NCBI RefSeq assembly: GCF_005670685.2
Contig: NZ_CP062008.1
Span: forward strand, 620,001-684,000
Origin: Mycolicibacterium mucogenicum DSM 44124
GTDB taxonomy: Bacteria > Actinomycetota > Actinomycetes > Mycobacteriales > Mycobacteriaceae
DNA length: 64,000 nucleotides
Direction of reading: 5' to 3'
The translations under genes were made by a program, and so were the position numbers. Below the pieces are notes generated by a model that searched no databases, was not told where the DNA came from, and saw nothing but the letters and a program-made list of their open reading frames with translations. Below are positions 25,255 to 33,407 of this stretch, piece after piece. How positions within the stretch are numbered: position 1 is the stretch's first letter; each line of letters starts with the position of its first letter.

Positions 25255-25438
25255 GGGGCTTGCGTCGAATCCAGACACCGGTGGTGTCGGCCTTGACGTC
25301 GTAGACCTCGAACGATTCGCGGCGGAGGGCGAGGTTGTCGGGGAACGGGAACCATTCGCCGGGGCTGGCATTCATCTGCTCGCCGAGTTCGGCGATGTTG
25401 TCGCGGACCTCGGCCTTGCGGCGGCTGAACAGTTTCAC
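25247..25438 (-). CDS. Small phage protein of unknown function
   Basis: 63 aa from GTG 25438, chosen because AAGGAG precedes it and the GTG overlaps the upstream stop. VKLFSRRKAEVRDNIAELGE is helical, the rest beta-rich. No family recognised. Confidence 0.58.
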   Translation of the reverse strand: MKLFSRRKAEVRDNIAELGEQMNASPGEWFPFPDNLALRRESFEVYDVKADTTGVWIRRKPHV

Positions 25439-25575
25439 TTCGACTCCTTCGGTAGGGCAGGGCATTTCGGGTTATGGCCCTGGGTTGTTGGGTGGTGGCC
25501 GCAGTCGGGGCAGCGCTTGAGTGCGATGAGTTCGCGGCGGGAGTACGGCAGCCAGATGGGCTCGGTGTCCGTCAT
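25435..25575 (-). CDS. 46-aa zinc-knuckle-like protein
   Basis: MTDTEPIWLPYSRRELIALK followed by CPDCGHHPTTQGHNPKCPAL, a C-x2-C...H...C pattern. Coupled by ATGA upstream and GTGA downstream. Function unknown. Confidence 0.58.
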   Translation of the reverse strand: MTDTEPIWLPYSRRELIALKRCPDCGHHPTTQGHNPKCPALPKESK

Positions 25576-25844
25576 CGGCGCCGGCTTCGCCAGAACCAGG
25601 CCGTGCCGCCGTCGGTTGCGTCGATCTGGCCCATGAGCGGATTCGCCGGGTCGATACGGCCGAAGGGCTTGCCCTCCCGGCGCAGCTTGCGTTCGATCTG
25701 GTCGGCGTCGATGCCGTACTCGCCGCAGAATTCGCGGGCGACCACGAGCCCAGCGGGCTGATAGGCGCGCTTCATCATCAGCGCGATGGCGACGAGTCGG
25801 TGCGCCATTTCCTGAGGCTCTACAAGGGATTCCGGCTCGACCAT
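25572..25844 (-). CDS. Phage early protein of unknown function
   Basis: 90 aa, helical, MVEPESLVEPQEMAHRLVAI; ends WFWRSRRR. Overlaps neighbours at both ends. No family recognised. Confidence 0.58.
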   Translation of the reverse strand: MVEPESLVEPQEMAHRLVAIALMMKRAYQPAGLVVAREFCGEYGIDADQIERKLRREGKPFGRIDPANPLMGQIDATDGGTAWFWRSRRR

Positions 25845-26065
25845 CAGTCAGCGGCCTTCCGCTCGTCGAGCACGTCTCGAATCGCACGTGCCAGGTCGCC
25901 GACCTCACTCTGGCCCCAGCGAGTCAGGTAGGGCTCGATCAGCTCCCGAATCCGCGACCCCACCTCGTCGCTGCCCTGCTGGCACCCATCGCACAGGCCC
26001 GTGTCAGGTTGTGAGAACGATCGCTCATCACCGAGCGCAAAGCATGAATTGCACTGGTAGCTCAT
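25844..26065 (-). CDS. Small zinc-ribbon phage protein
   Basis: 73 aa, MSYQCNSCFALGDERSF then CDGC gives a CxxC-CxxC ribbon. A helical C-terminus follows (VGDLARAIRDVLDERKA). ATGA overlap with WhiB. Confidence 0.62.
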   Translation of the reverse strand: MSYQCNSCFALGDERSFSQPDTGLCDGCQQGSDEVGSRIRELIEPYLTRWGQSEVGDLARAIRDVLDERKAAD

Positions 26066-26385
26066 GCTGTGGCCTTTCGTGCGTTGCGTTGCATGCGGCG
26101 GCGGATGGTTTCGCGTTCCTGTTCGGTCTTGCCGCCCCACACGCCGAACCTCTGGTCGTTGACCAGGGCCCAGGCGAGGCATTCGGCTTGGACGGGGCAG
26201 GCCTCGCAGATGGGGATGGCGATGGCTTCACGCTCGGCGCGGATGCGTGCGGCGCCGTGGCCGGCGATGCCCTCGGGGTCGGGGAACCAGATGTCGGGGT
26301 CGTGGTCGCGGCAGAGCGCGCGTTGGCGCCATTGGTCGTCGCGGGTGCCGCGGGTCTTGGTGTACTTCGTCGGGCCGATGTTCAT
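26062..26385 (-). CDS. WhiB-family iron-sulfur regulator
   Basis: 107 aa. The four cluster cysteines are Cys25 (ALCRD), Cys60, Cys63 and Cys69 (CEACPVQAEC), followed by the GVWGG turn and a basic C-terminus (RRRMQRNARKA). WhiB proteins hold a 4Fe-4S cluster and act through the primary sigma factor. Phage copies such as WhiB of TM4 repress host whiB2, block septation and cause superinfection exclusion. Coupled by ATGA at both ends within the early operon. Confidence 0.9.
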   Translation of the reverse strand: MNIGPTKYTKTRGTRDDQWRQRALCRDHDPDIWFPDPEGIAGHGAARIRAEREAIAIPICEACPVQAECLAWALVNDQRFGVWGGKTEQERETIRRRMQRNARKATA

Positions 26386-26837
26386 GACCGGACCTTCCTG
26401 TCGCGTTGTTCCTTTGCGGCGATACGGAGTTCGCGGGTGACGGGCAGCTTGTAGCGCTCGAGCTTGCGCATCAGCGACGCGCAGGTGATGCCCATGTCGG
26501 CGGCGATGGCCGGCTGGCCGAGACCGGTGCGGACGGCCGCGGTGTACTCCTCGACGAATGTGCCGAAGGCGATGAATTCGCCGGCGTCGCGGGCGATCTC
26601 CCAGCAGGGCCGGCACATGCCGCGGCTGTATTGGGCGCGGCCGCAGCCCTTCACGCAGCGGGGGGAGTGGCCCCAGCCGTCGTGCAGACCGCGGGGTTTC
26701 TTGCGCACCTGGTAGTCGGTGGTGAGCGCGTCGACGATGCGGGGCGCGACCCACTTGGCGCCGGGGCCGAGGTTGTCCCGGAGGGTGCGTGCGACGGCCG
26801 CGGTGAGCGCGTCCATATCGACGCTCGCGGCCGTCAC
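26382..26837 (-). CDS. HTH/zinc phage protein
   Basis: 151 aa. A zinc-type middle (CVKGCGRAQYSRGMCRPCW) is followed by an HTH-like end (GQPAIAADMGITCASLMRKL). Probably DNA-binding; target unknown. Confidence 0.6.
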   Translation of the reverse strand: MTAASVDMDALTAAVARTLRDNLGPGAKWVAPRIVDALTTDYQVRKKPRGLHDGWGHSPRCVKGCGRAQYSRGMCRPCWEIARDAGEFIAFGTFVEEYTAAVRTGLGQPAIAADMGITCASLMRKLERYKLPVTRELRIAAKEQRDRKVRS

Positions 26838-27178
26838 TTCTCGGCCTCCGCTGCCGCGGCCCGCAGCAGTGCCGACACCGCAGCGCGCACGTTGCCGCCG
26901 CCGACGTAGCTAGATCGCCCGTCCTCCAACCGATCTGCGACCTGCCGGAAAAACTTCGCGTCGGTGTCGTGCGGCCCCTTGAACGCGACGGTGGGCAGCT
27001 TGATGACTGCATAACCAGCCGGCGCGAGAGCGGCCTTCAGGTCCTCCAGTTTGATGAGCGGCTCATACCCACATCCCGGCTCGTGGCCGTAGTGAGCGTC
27101 GCCGCCGTAGCAGGTGCATCCATTCGCTTCCTGCACAAACCATTCGCCGCACACGGAGTAGCGGGCCGAGGTGGTCAC
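26834..27178 (-). CDS. Phage early protein with N-terminal Cys cluster
   Basis: 114 aa. Five Cys in the first 40 residues (SVCGEW, CTCYGG, PGCGYE), then a helical domain. ATGA overlap both sides. No family recognised. Confidence 0.58.
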   Translation of the reverse strand: MTTSARYSVCGEWFVQEANGCTCYGGDAHYGHEPGCGYEPLIKLEDLKAALAPAGYAVIKLPTVAFKGPHDTDAKFFRQVADRLEDGRSSYVGGGNVRAAVSALLRAAAAEAEK

Positions 27179-27795
27179 TGGTCGGTCCCGTCGATGATGG
27201 CCAAAATGTCGCGTGCCGCCGCCTCGAATGCTTGGGTGACGGGCCCATGCGGTTCGGGCAGCTGTGCGGCGTTCGACTTGTAGGTTTCAGCCAAGGCTCG
27301 AAAGGAATCGACAGTGCCGTGCAGCTTCTCGACCTCGGCGGCGAGATCGGCGTAGGTATTCTCGACACAGCCGTCATGCACCCAGCCGACACCCGCGCAG
27401 TACTCGCATTCGGCGTACGCGCCCGACGCCTCGCACGCCGGGGCGTTGCAGCCCGATCCGTGGCATTCGGGGCAGCGTGTCGACGCCAGCCGCTCCCCGC
27501 AGAGCTCGCAGAACTGAGGGCACTCCCAGTGATCGCGCTGCTCGGAGAACGCGGCCTCGATCGGATCCACCATGTCGCTCAGCGAGGCCGCAGGTTCCGA
27601 GATGTCGTCACCGAAGCCGAGCCGGCTGGTGAAGTCGCGGTGGTCCTGTTGCCGGCGTTCAATCTCGTCGACCAGGGCGCCGATGACCTCGGCGACGGAG
27701 CTGTCCGGGTAGGCCGGAGAGACGCCACACGTGCGGGCGTAATCGATCGTGCTGAGCATCGTCTTGCCTTTGAAGAGAACGTCATTGGTGTTCAT
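27175..27795 (-). CDS. Phage protein with DnaJ-type cysteine repeats
   Basis: 206 aa; ATG 27795 has GAGGAG upstream, though ATG 27759 is possible. Residues ~92-145 contain CPQFCELCGERL, CPECHGSGC and CEYCAGVGW, similar to DnaJ CxxCxGxG zinc repeats. Flanked by helical segments including a likely coiled coil (ADLAAEVEKLHGTVDSFRAL). No J-domain, so it is not a DnaJ protein. Confidence 0.6.
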   Translation of the reverse strand: MNTNDVLFKGKTMLSTIDYARTCGVSPAYPDSSVAEVIGALVDEIERRQQDHRDFTSRLGFGDDISEPAASLSDMVDPIEAAFSEQRDHWECPQFCELCGERLASTRCPECHGSGCNAPACEASGAYAECEYCAGVGWVHDGCVENTYADLAAEVEKLHGTVDSFRALAETYKSNAAQLPEPHGPVTQAFEAAARDILAIIDGTDQ

Positions 27796-28180
27796 CGCTG
27801 GGCTCCTCGTATGGGGCTGGTTGGTTGATGCGTTTGCGGGCAGCGGCCATCTGCGCCGGCGTGTAGTGGGTCAGGTGCCAGTGACCACCACCGCTGCACT
27901 CGTACGGGTAGAGCCGTTCCTTGGTGCCTGGGATCGGCGGCTGATAGCGGCGCTGGTACTTGTTCGCCGCGGCCCGAGACCGGAACCACCGTTTTTCGGG
28001 GTTGGAGCACTCGCCGACGTTGGTCAGGCGCTCTCGCAACAGCTTTCGTGCCCGGTTGCGGTCCTCGAGGGTGGGGAGCTGGTCGATCATGGTGACGATC
28101 GCGTCCAGGACGCCGCCGACGGTGTCGAAGCGGTGCACCGTGATCTCGCGGGCGAACACTCGCAGCTCGAACGCGGTCAT
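27782..28180 (-). CDS. Phage early protein, zinc-finger-like C-terminus
   Basis: 132 aa. Helical N-terminal half. The C-terminal half has a KRWFRSRAAANKYQRRY basic helix and YECSGGGHWHLTHY, which resembles the Cys/His end of actinophage C2H2-like early proteins. Function unknown. Confidence 0.58.
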   Translation of the reverse strand: MTAFELRVFAREITVHRFDTVGGVLDAIVTMIDQLPTLEDRNRARKLLRERLTNVGECSNPEKRWFRSRAAANKYQRRYQPPIPGTKERLYPYECSGGGHWHLTHYTPAQMAAARKRINQPAPYEEPSDEHQ

Positions 28181-28449
28181 CGGGCAGGCTCCGGAACCTG
28201 GTGCGCCTGTAGGCGAATCCGGTCGCGCAGGCCCGACAGCAGATCGATCACCACGCGGCGGACCTCGGCAGGCAAGGCCTCGTCGGCAACGAACACCTGG
28301 AGGCAGGCGTCAGCCATGACGGCCGCGACTTCCAAGCCGTCGCGGATCCCTTCGACGTGGGCCAACAACCACAGGTGCCCAGCCAGATCGCCGATCTCCG
28401 TCGCCGCGGCGTGCGCCTTGTCCTCGGGGGTGTCAGCAGGGTCAGGCAT
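28177..28449 (-). CDS. Phage early protein of unknown function
   Basis: 90 aa from ATG 28449, MPDPADTPEDKAHAAATEIG, all-helical. Overlaps the MmcB-like gene by eight bases. No family recognised. Confidence 0.55.
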   Translation of the reverse strand: MPDPADTPEDKAHAAATEIGDLAGHLWLLAHVEGIRDGLEVAAVMADACLQVFVADEALPAEVRRVVIDLLSGLRDRIRLQAHQVPEPAR

Positions 28450-29416
28450 GGAACACCTCGCTGAGCAGATCCGGCTGCTGCGGTTGGGCCACCGCGGTGA
28501 TGGCCGGCGGCGCAGCGGGTTTCGGCGGCGTCGGGTGCAGCGGTTGCGGCACCGGTGGGGCAGCCGGCGCGGAGGCCTCGTCCAAGCCGGCCAGCGCGCC
28601 ACGCATGGTGTCGATCGCCCGCTGCAGGTTGTCGATCTGGTAGCCGTTCGCGACACCGCAGAGCTTGCGGACCGCGGCCTTCACAGACCGCGTCTCGGCC
28701 AGAACCGCACGCACCTCCGCGATTTCGTCGACGGTTGCCTGATTCAGGAACCCGGCCGGCTTGTCCTTCCACACGAGGTTGACGCCCAACGCGTTCTCGA
28801 CGGAGCGAAGCTGGGCGCGCAGCTCCCGGATGGTGCCGTCGTTGTGCTCGTTGCGCGTCAGCTCGAGCTTGATGCGCTCTTTGACGCGCTCATCAACATC
28901 GGCCGTTGCCTCGTGGTGGGCGTCGGACCGGGCGCGGTTGATGGCCTCGGCGCGCAGGGTGTCCTGGCGGGCCATGATCGAGCGCACCGCCAGCCAGGAC
29001 GGCTGGTGGTCGCGGCCCTTGTGTTCGGCCTTGACGTGCACCGTCATTCGGGTCTTTGACTTGCCAGGCGACATCAGGCCCCACCCGTGCGGCAGCTCGC
29101 CCTCGTGCACGATCGCGGGGTCCGAAACCACCAGCCACCACTGGTGGCACTGGTCGGCCCACGCGTCAGCCTTGCCCGGCTTGTTGAGCTCGTTGAGCCA
29201 GTCGGACCGGGAGACCTTCAGCTCGTGGCCGACGAGCACTCGGCCGCTGCTGCTGGTGAATCCGACGTAGATCGCGTCGCAGCCGCCGTCGCGACCGCTC
29301 AAGCCGCCGGCCGGATTCCACCCGACCTCGGGCAGGAAGATGCCGCCCGGCAGCGGGAGACCGGGTTTGATGTAGTGGCGCTTCAGCAGCGCCATGAGGT
29401 CCGCGGTCGCGCTCAT
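28442..29416 (-). CDS. MmcB-like PD-(D/E)XK nuclease-family protein with coiled-coil tail
   Basis: 324 aa. Residues ~35-130 match the MmcB/PD-(D/E)XK layout: CDAIYVGFTSSSGRVLVGHE, then LKVSRSDWLNEL and QCHQWWLVVSD, where the acidic residue, E-x-K and Trp are recognisable. Residues ~150-270 are helical with a coiled coil (IKLELTRNEHNDGTIREL). The end is Pro-rich. Likely nuclease or DNA-repair function in phage DNA metabolism. Confidence 0.68.
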   Translation of the reverse strand: MSATADLMALLKRHYIKPGLPLPGGIFLPEVGWNPAGGLSGRDGGCDAIYVGFTSSSGRVLVGHELKVSRSDWLNELNKPGKADAWADQCHQWWLVVSDPAIVHEGELPHGWGLMSPGKSKTRMTVHVKAEHKGRDHQPSWLAVRSIMARQDTLRAEAINRARSDAHHEATADVDERVKERIKLELTRNEHNDGTIRELRAQLRSVENALGVNLVWKDKPAGFLNQATVDEIAEVRAVLAETRSVKAAVRKLCGVANGYQIDNLQRAIDTMRGALAGLDEASAPAAPPVPQPLHPTPPKPAAPPAITAVAQPQQPDLLSEVFHA

Positions 29417-29709
29417 CGCCGAGCCACCCACGCGTCCCAGGCGGTCAGGTGCGGGCCCGAATGACCTTCCGGCAGGCCACACTCCCGCGGAGGGATGAAC
29501 GCCAGCGACTCGTCGCCGCAGGCGATCTCGGCGTCCACCACGTCATCGGCCGCCAACTGTTCCTCGGGTTTCGCGTAGCCGGTGCGCTTCGCCCACAGCA
29601 ACAGGCACGGCAGCGAGCAGAAGTGCTCCGACGGCCCGTAGGTGTCGGTGGTGATGCGCAGGCGCTCACCGATGTCGTCGCCGCACTGGTCGCACTTGTA
29701 GACGATCAT
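29413..29709 (-). CDS. Zinc-ribbon phage protein
   Basis: 98 aa from ATG 29709. CDQCGDDIGERL and HFCSLPCLLLW give a treble-clef-like CxxC...C-x3-C site. The C-terminal ECGLPEGHSGPH resembles small phage zinc motifs. Coupled by ATGA to both neighbours. Confidence 0.6.
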   Translation of the reverse strand: MIVYKCDQCGDDIGERLRITTDTYGPSEHFCSLPCLLLWAKRTGYAKPEEQLAADDVVDAEIACGDESLAFIPPRECGLPEGHSGPHLTAWDAWVARR

Positions 29710-30305
29710 TCGGACCGCCCCGCCCTGCCGAGCCACGGCTCGAGCTGCTCGACCGGGCGGCCGGGTTCGGACGTCATCCGCACCCACTGCGCCCAGCACC
29801 ACCGGGCATCCGCCATCGCGGTGTGCCGGCGGAACCGGTCGGGGTCGACGCCGATCAGGCGGGACAGCTGGTCGGACTTGTACGGCGGATCCGGCAGCTC
29901 ACCGCGGGCCGCGAGCCAGCCTTGCGCCATCGACGCGGTGTCCAGCGGGTGGTAGTGCCACGCCGGTTCGATCCCGTTGCGGCGCAGCAGGCCGGTCAGT
30001 CGTTCGATGTCGAAACCGGGGTTGCAGCCCACGATGGTCGCACCGTTCGTGAGGTAGTGGATCTCCTCGGCCGCAACAGCTGGGCTCAGCGCTGTCGGCG
30101 CGTGATACCGGGCGTCGTAGTCCGATGCCATGTCCGGCCGCTCGGCCCGAAACCGGGCCAGGTGCTCGCCCGGGTCGTGCTCGATCGTGAACTCCCGCGT
30201 CTCCAAAGGGAATCCGGGCCGCGCCCGGATCCCGGCGAACTCCCAGACAGGCGCCTTAGGGTCCAGTCCGATGGTCTCGGTGTCGAGGAAGCAGTAATCG
30301 GTCAT
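29706..30305 (-). CDS. DnaQ-like 3'-5' exonuclease (DEDDh)
   Basis: 199 aa. Exo I FLDTETIGLD (Asp8, Glu10), Exo II region GCNPGFDIERL (Asp ~107), Exo III HTAMADA (His ~178, Asp ~183). Stand-alone proofreading-type nuclease. No DNA polymerase is seen in the window, so it probably trims DNA or RNA on its own or helps the host replisome. Confidence 0.85.
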   Translation of the reverse strand: MTDYCFLDTETIGLDPKAPVWEFAGIRARPGFPLETREFTIEHDPGEHLARFRAERPDMASDYDARYHAPTALSPAVAAEEIHYLTNGATIVGCNPGFDIERLTGLLRRNGIEPAWHYHPLDTASMAQGWLAARGELPDPPYKSDQLSRLIGVDPDRFRRHTAMADARWCWAQWVRMTSEPGRPVEQLEPWLGRAGRSE

Positions 30306-30610
30306 GGGTAGCGCTCTCTTACTTGGTATTTCGCGAATTCGTCGGGGGTGACGTTGTGGTCGCCGGTCTTGTCGCCGTCGCGCAGATGCAGGGTCCAGGC
30401 CTCTGGCGTGACGACGGGGATCATCCCGATCATCTGCACGCTGCAGACGGGCGGATTTCCCGAGCAGGTCGTCGTGTACTGCGGGATCATCGCGACCGAC
30501 TCGGGGTAGTGGTCCTTGCCCTCGATGACGCCCGCATTGAGCGTTGGGGTGCAACCGGACGCCAGGACAGCTGCCGCGCCGATCGTGGCCACGCGATGCC
30601 GAATTGCCAT
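30302..30610 (-). CDS. Prophage lipoprotein
   Basis: 102 aa. MAIRHRVATIGAAAVLASGC is a lipoprotein signal peptide with lipobox ASGC (Cys20). The mature part is ~83 residues with two Cys (TTTCSGNPPVCS) and no domain I recognise. Surface lipoproteins of temperate phages often block superinfection; that role is inference. Set between two nuclease-region genes, coupled to the DnaQ-like gene by ATGA. Confidence 0.75.
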   Translation of the reverse strand: MAIRHRVATIGAAAVLASGCTPTLNAGVIEGKDHYPESVAMIPQYTTTCSGNPPVCSVQMIGMIPVVTPEAWTLHLRDGDKTGDHNVTPDEFAKYQVRERYP

Positions 30611-30611
30611 G

Positions 30612-30965
30612 TCAGGACCCGCTTTCGATGTAGCGCCACTCGATCCGCGTCACCGTCGAATCGGGCCGGCAGCCCTTGTGCGACGCGCAGAAGAACTCGA
30701 TGAACTTCGCCGGCGTCCAGTCGGGGAACCCCTCGCGCGCAACCTCACACGGGGTGATCAGGCCGAGCGGTTCGCGCCGGACCGACACCACCTCGACGTC
30801 GACCAGCCGCACCAGAGGCTCGCCCTTCTTGCGGCCCATCACCTTCCGGCACAGGGTCAGCCGGTCGCCCGGCTTGAGGATCAGCCAACCCATCCGGCGC
30901 GTAACGGTTTTCGTGCGCGCCACCACCGCCGCCTCGGTCAGCGAAACTGACATGAGCCGCGCCAT
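30612..30965 (-). CDS. ASCH/PUA-like domain protein
   Basis: 117 aa from ATG 30965 (ATGA overlap). KTVTRRMGWLILKPGDRLTL, GEPLVRLVDVEVVSVRREPL and a GFPDWTPAKFIEFF tail match phage ASCH-domain proteins. These are small RNA-binding-like folds linked to translation or RNA metabolism. Next to an RNase AS homologue. Confidence 0.7.
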   Translation of the reverse strand: MARLMSVSLTEAAVVARTKTVTRRMGWLILKPGDRLTLCRKVMGRKKGEPLVRLVDVEVVSVRREPLGLITPCEVAREGFPDWTPAKFIEFFCASHKGCRPDSTVTRIEWRYIESGS

Positions 30966-31570
30966 CAGAACGGCATCTCCGGCTCGCCGCGCACGCGACT
31001 CCACGCCGCGTCGTACACCTGCCGGTTCCACCTGGCGTCAGCCAGCGCGTGGTGCTCGTCGCCCACCTGCTCAGGCATCACGAACCCGTCGCTGAGCTGC
31101 TCGAGCAGCTGCATCAGGTCGTGGGTCCACATCGGAATGCCCTTGGGGAGGTTCATCATCGGGCCCCACAGCTGCGCCAGTGCCACATGGTCGTATGCGG
31201 CGTAGTAGGCCCACAGTTCGACGTCGTCACCATCAGCGAGCAGGAACTCGCGAACCTCGTTGGCGATAACCCACTTCGGTTTCACCAACGTGCTGGTGCG
31301 GTCCAGATCGACCGTGCTGATTGACGGCTTCGGGTGTTGGCCCTGCGGATGAGCCAAGTACCTCTCCAGCGCTGCGCGCCCGACGATCGGCAGGTGCGGC
31401 AACACGTTTCGCACCAGCCATGCGTTCGCGGGCTCCTTGATGCGCTCCATCTGCATGTCGCTGTTGGCGGCGTAGTACTCGCGGCCGTCGTCGGCGACGA
31501 TGCCGATGCTGATCAGCTCGATGGTGCGGCCGTCATCAAGGAACTCGGTGTCGTAGCAATAGACCGTCAT
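30965..31570 (-). CDS. RNase AS-like 3'-5' exoribonuclease
   Basis: 201 aa. YDTEFLDDGRTIELISIGIV (Asp7, Glu9) and WAYYAAYDHVALAQLWGPM with HHALADAR at the end closely match M. tuberculosis Rv2179c, RNase AS, a DEDDh exoribonuclease that prefers adenylate tails. The phage copy is about 35 residues longer, with an insert around residues 70-105. It could turn over host or phage mRNA. ATGA coupled on both sides. Confidence 0.85.
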   Translation of the reverse strand: MTVYCYDTEFLDDGRTIELISIGIVADDGREYYAANSDMQMERIKEPANAWLVRNVLPHLPIVGRAALERYLAHPQGQHPKPSISTVDLDRTSTLVKPKWVIANEVREFLLADGDDVELWAYYAAYDHVALAQLWGPMMNLPKGIPMWTHDLMQLLEQLSDGFVMPEQVGDEHHALADARWNRQVYDAAWSRVRGEPEMPF

Positions 31571-31944
31571 GGGGTTGTCTCCGATTCGGTTGGTTGGTAG
31601 TCGGTGCAGGCGGGCCACCAGGCCCGGATGTCGGACGATTCGCAGCCGGTGTCCCGCGGGAAGGTCACGCGGTCGCCGACCTGCACAGGCAGGCGGCATT
31701 TCGGGTAGGACCGCTGGTTTCCGCCCATCAGCTCGCGGAACCGGCAAGTGCCGCAGATCAATCCGCCGGCGCCACGCTCGCGGGCCGCGTCGGCGTGCAG
31801 CTGGATCCGGCCCAACGGATGCTCACCGCGGGCGATACGAGTCGCGACGAGGCGGGTGCGGCGCTCACCGCGGGTCAGGACCTCTGGCGCCGGCGGCACC
31901 ACATAGGCGTCCGCTGGGACCTCGAACAGGCCGTCGGCGCTCAT
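31567..31944 (-). CDS. Cys-cluster phage protein
   Basis: 125 aa. The C-terminal half carries CGTCRFRELMGGN, SYPKC, GCES and ACTDY, a four-Cys pattern recurring in actinophage early proteins and possibly metal or Fe-S binding. ATGA overlaps on both ends. Confidence 0.6.
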   Translation of the reverse strand: MSADGLFEVPADAYVVPPAPEVLTRGERRTRLVATRIARGEHPLGRIQLHADAARERGAGGLICGTCRFRELMGGNQRSYPKCRLPVQVGDRVTFPRDTGCESSDIRAWWPACTDYQPTESETTP

Positions 31945-33407
31945 CGCATACCCACTGGGTTGAGAGTGGGTGCGGGTTGAATCGCAGAGGCATCATCGGT
32001 CGAACGGGGTATCGGTTCGTGGCCTGCCTTGATGCAGGCGCGGGCGTGCCCGATCGTCTGAATTACTTTGTCTAGATCGATGGGCAGCAGGTTGCTGTAG
32101 TCCTGATTGATCAGGACCCGACGGTGGATCGCGAGCAGCCTTGCGCCCATCAACTTCCCGTAGTGATCCTCGATCCAAGCGAAAACCTCGGCATCCATCA
32201 ATGACTGGCAGTCACACGGGCCCGGCAGCTCACAGACCTCGCACACCGGGGCTAGTGAAAGAACGAGGCCAGCCAACGGAATCAGCTGATAAAGCGCGTA
32301 TTCCGCCTGCTGCGGGCAGACACCGTTGCCAATCATGCGCAACTGGTCGTTGCGGGTGATGCCTGGCACGGCGGTGACCCAGCCGGCAGGCCAGCCCTGC
32401 ATCCACTCGCTAAATGCCGCTGCGAGGCGGGGGTTTCCGTTCGTGTTCGGCTCAGTCGGCGACGGGGCGGGCCGAGTCAGCTCTTCCCAACGCTCGATCG
32501 CAGGCGCGTATTTGCCCCACCTCTCCGAACCATTCAGCAGCGCGTAGTCGCAGAGCTGGCGCGTATGCCCGTCGCGGCGATCAGGGTGCTGACCACCACC
32601 GGTGCCGTCACTCGCTGCGGGGGTCGGCAGATAGTGCTCAATCGCCACCAATGACGGCGTATTGCGCTGGCGTTCCGCAGGGCAGTCCTGCCGCCGCCCA
32701 TCCGATGCCTTCGGCGTCGGCAGCAGCGCTACATCCGCATCACCGCCGACGGCAACATCAGGTCCCCCGACGAGCCCCGCTGGTTCGGGCCCCCCTTCGT
32801 GCCGTCCGTCGCACGCGGTGTCGGTAGCAAGGATGAACACGCGCCTCCGCTTGTGCGGCGCGCCGACGTCGGAAGCGGCAACAGTTGTCCATTGCGCGTC
32901 ATACCCGAGCTCGGCCAAGTCACCGAGAACGGCTCCCGCCGCTCGGAGAACAGGTCCATCTGATCCGTCTCCCACAGCTGCGTCGTCGGATTCCATTGCG
33001 CGATGGGCCTTTGCACTGAGCAGTCCTTCCACGTTCTCGATAACAACGACCTTCGGCCGAAGCGCGGCAATGGCTTTGGCGAACACCGCCCATAGGCCCG
33101 ACCTGGTGCCGTCGGCCATACCAGCGCGGAGCCCAGCTGCGCTGACGTCCTGGCAAGGGAACCCACCGATCAAGATGTCGATGGGATCCACAGCGGCCCA
33201 GTCGACGGCGCTGATGTCGCCGAGGTTGGGCACGCCAGGGAAGCGGTGCTCGAGAACCTTCACGGCGGCGTTCGGTCGCGACTTACCTTTGTCGTCGACC
33301 AGCCACACAATCTCGCTGTGCCACACGATGCGGCCACTGAATACCCGCATCGCGGCGAGGTCGAGACCGCCGGCGCCTGAGAACAGGGATCCGATTCGGA
33401 GCGTCAT
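31941..33407 (-). CDS. C5 cytosine DNA methyltransferase
   Basis: 488 aa. Motif I GSLFSGAGGLDLA (~6-18), motif IV GGFPCQDVSAAG (catalytic Cys85), motif VI ENV (~118), motif VIII region HKRRRVF, motif X RMIGNGVCPQQAEYAL (~370). The variable region before motif X is long. A ~110-residue C-terminal extension has CEVCELPGPCDC and a helical part. It probably protects phage DNA from host restriction, alongside the ParB-methyltransferase of the late block. Confidence 0.92.
   Translation of the reverse strand: MTLRIGSLFSGAGGLDLAAMRVFSGRIVWHSEIVWLVDDKGKSRPNAAVKVLEHRFPGVPNLGDISAVDWAAVDPIDILIGGFPCQDVSAAGLRAGMADGTRSGLWAVFAKAIAALRPKVVVIENVEGLLSAKAHRAMESDDAAVGDGSDGPVLRAAGAVLGDLAELGYDAQWTTVAASDVGAPHKRRRVFILATDTACDGRHEGGPEPAGLVGGPDVAVGGDADVALLPTPKASDGRRQDCPAERQRNTPSLVAIEHYLPTPAASDGTGGGQHPDRRDGHTRQLCDYALLNGSERWGKYAPAIERWEELTRPAPSPTEPNTNGNPRLAAAFSEWMQGWPAGWVTAVPGITRNDQLRMIGNGVCPQQAEYALYQLIPLAGLVLSLAPVCEVCELPGPCDCQSLMDAEVFAWIEDHYGKLMGARLLAIHRRVLINQDYSNLLPIDLDKVIQTIGHARACIKAGHEPIPRSTDDASAIQPAPTLNPVGMR

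Noticed and set aside
27175..27795. DnaJ chaperone
   Set aside because: Cys repeats only; no J-domain HPD motif.
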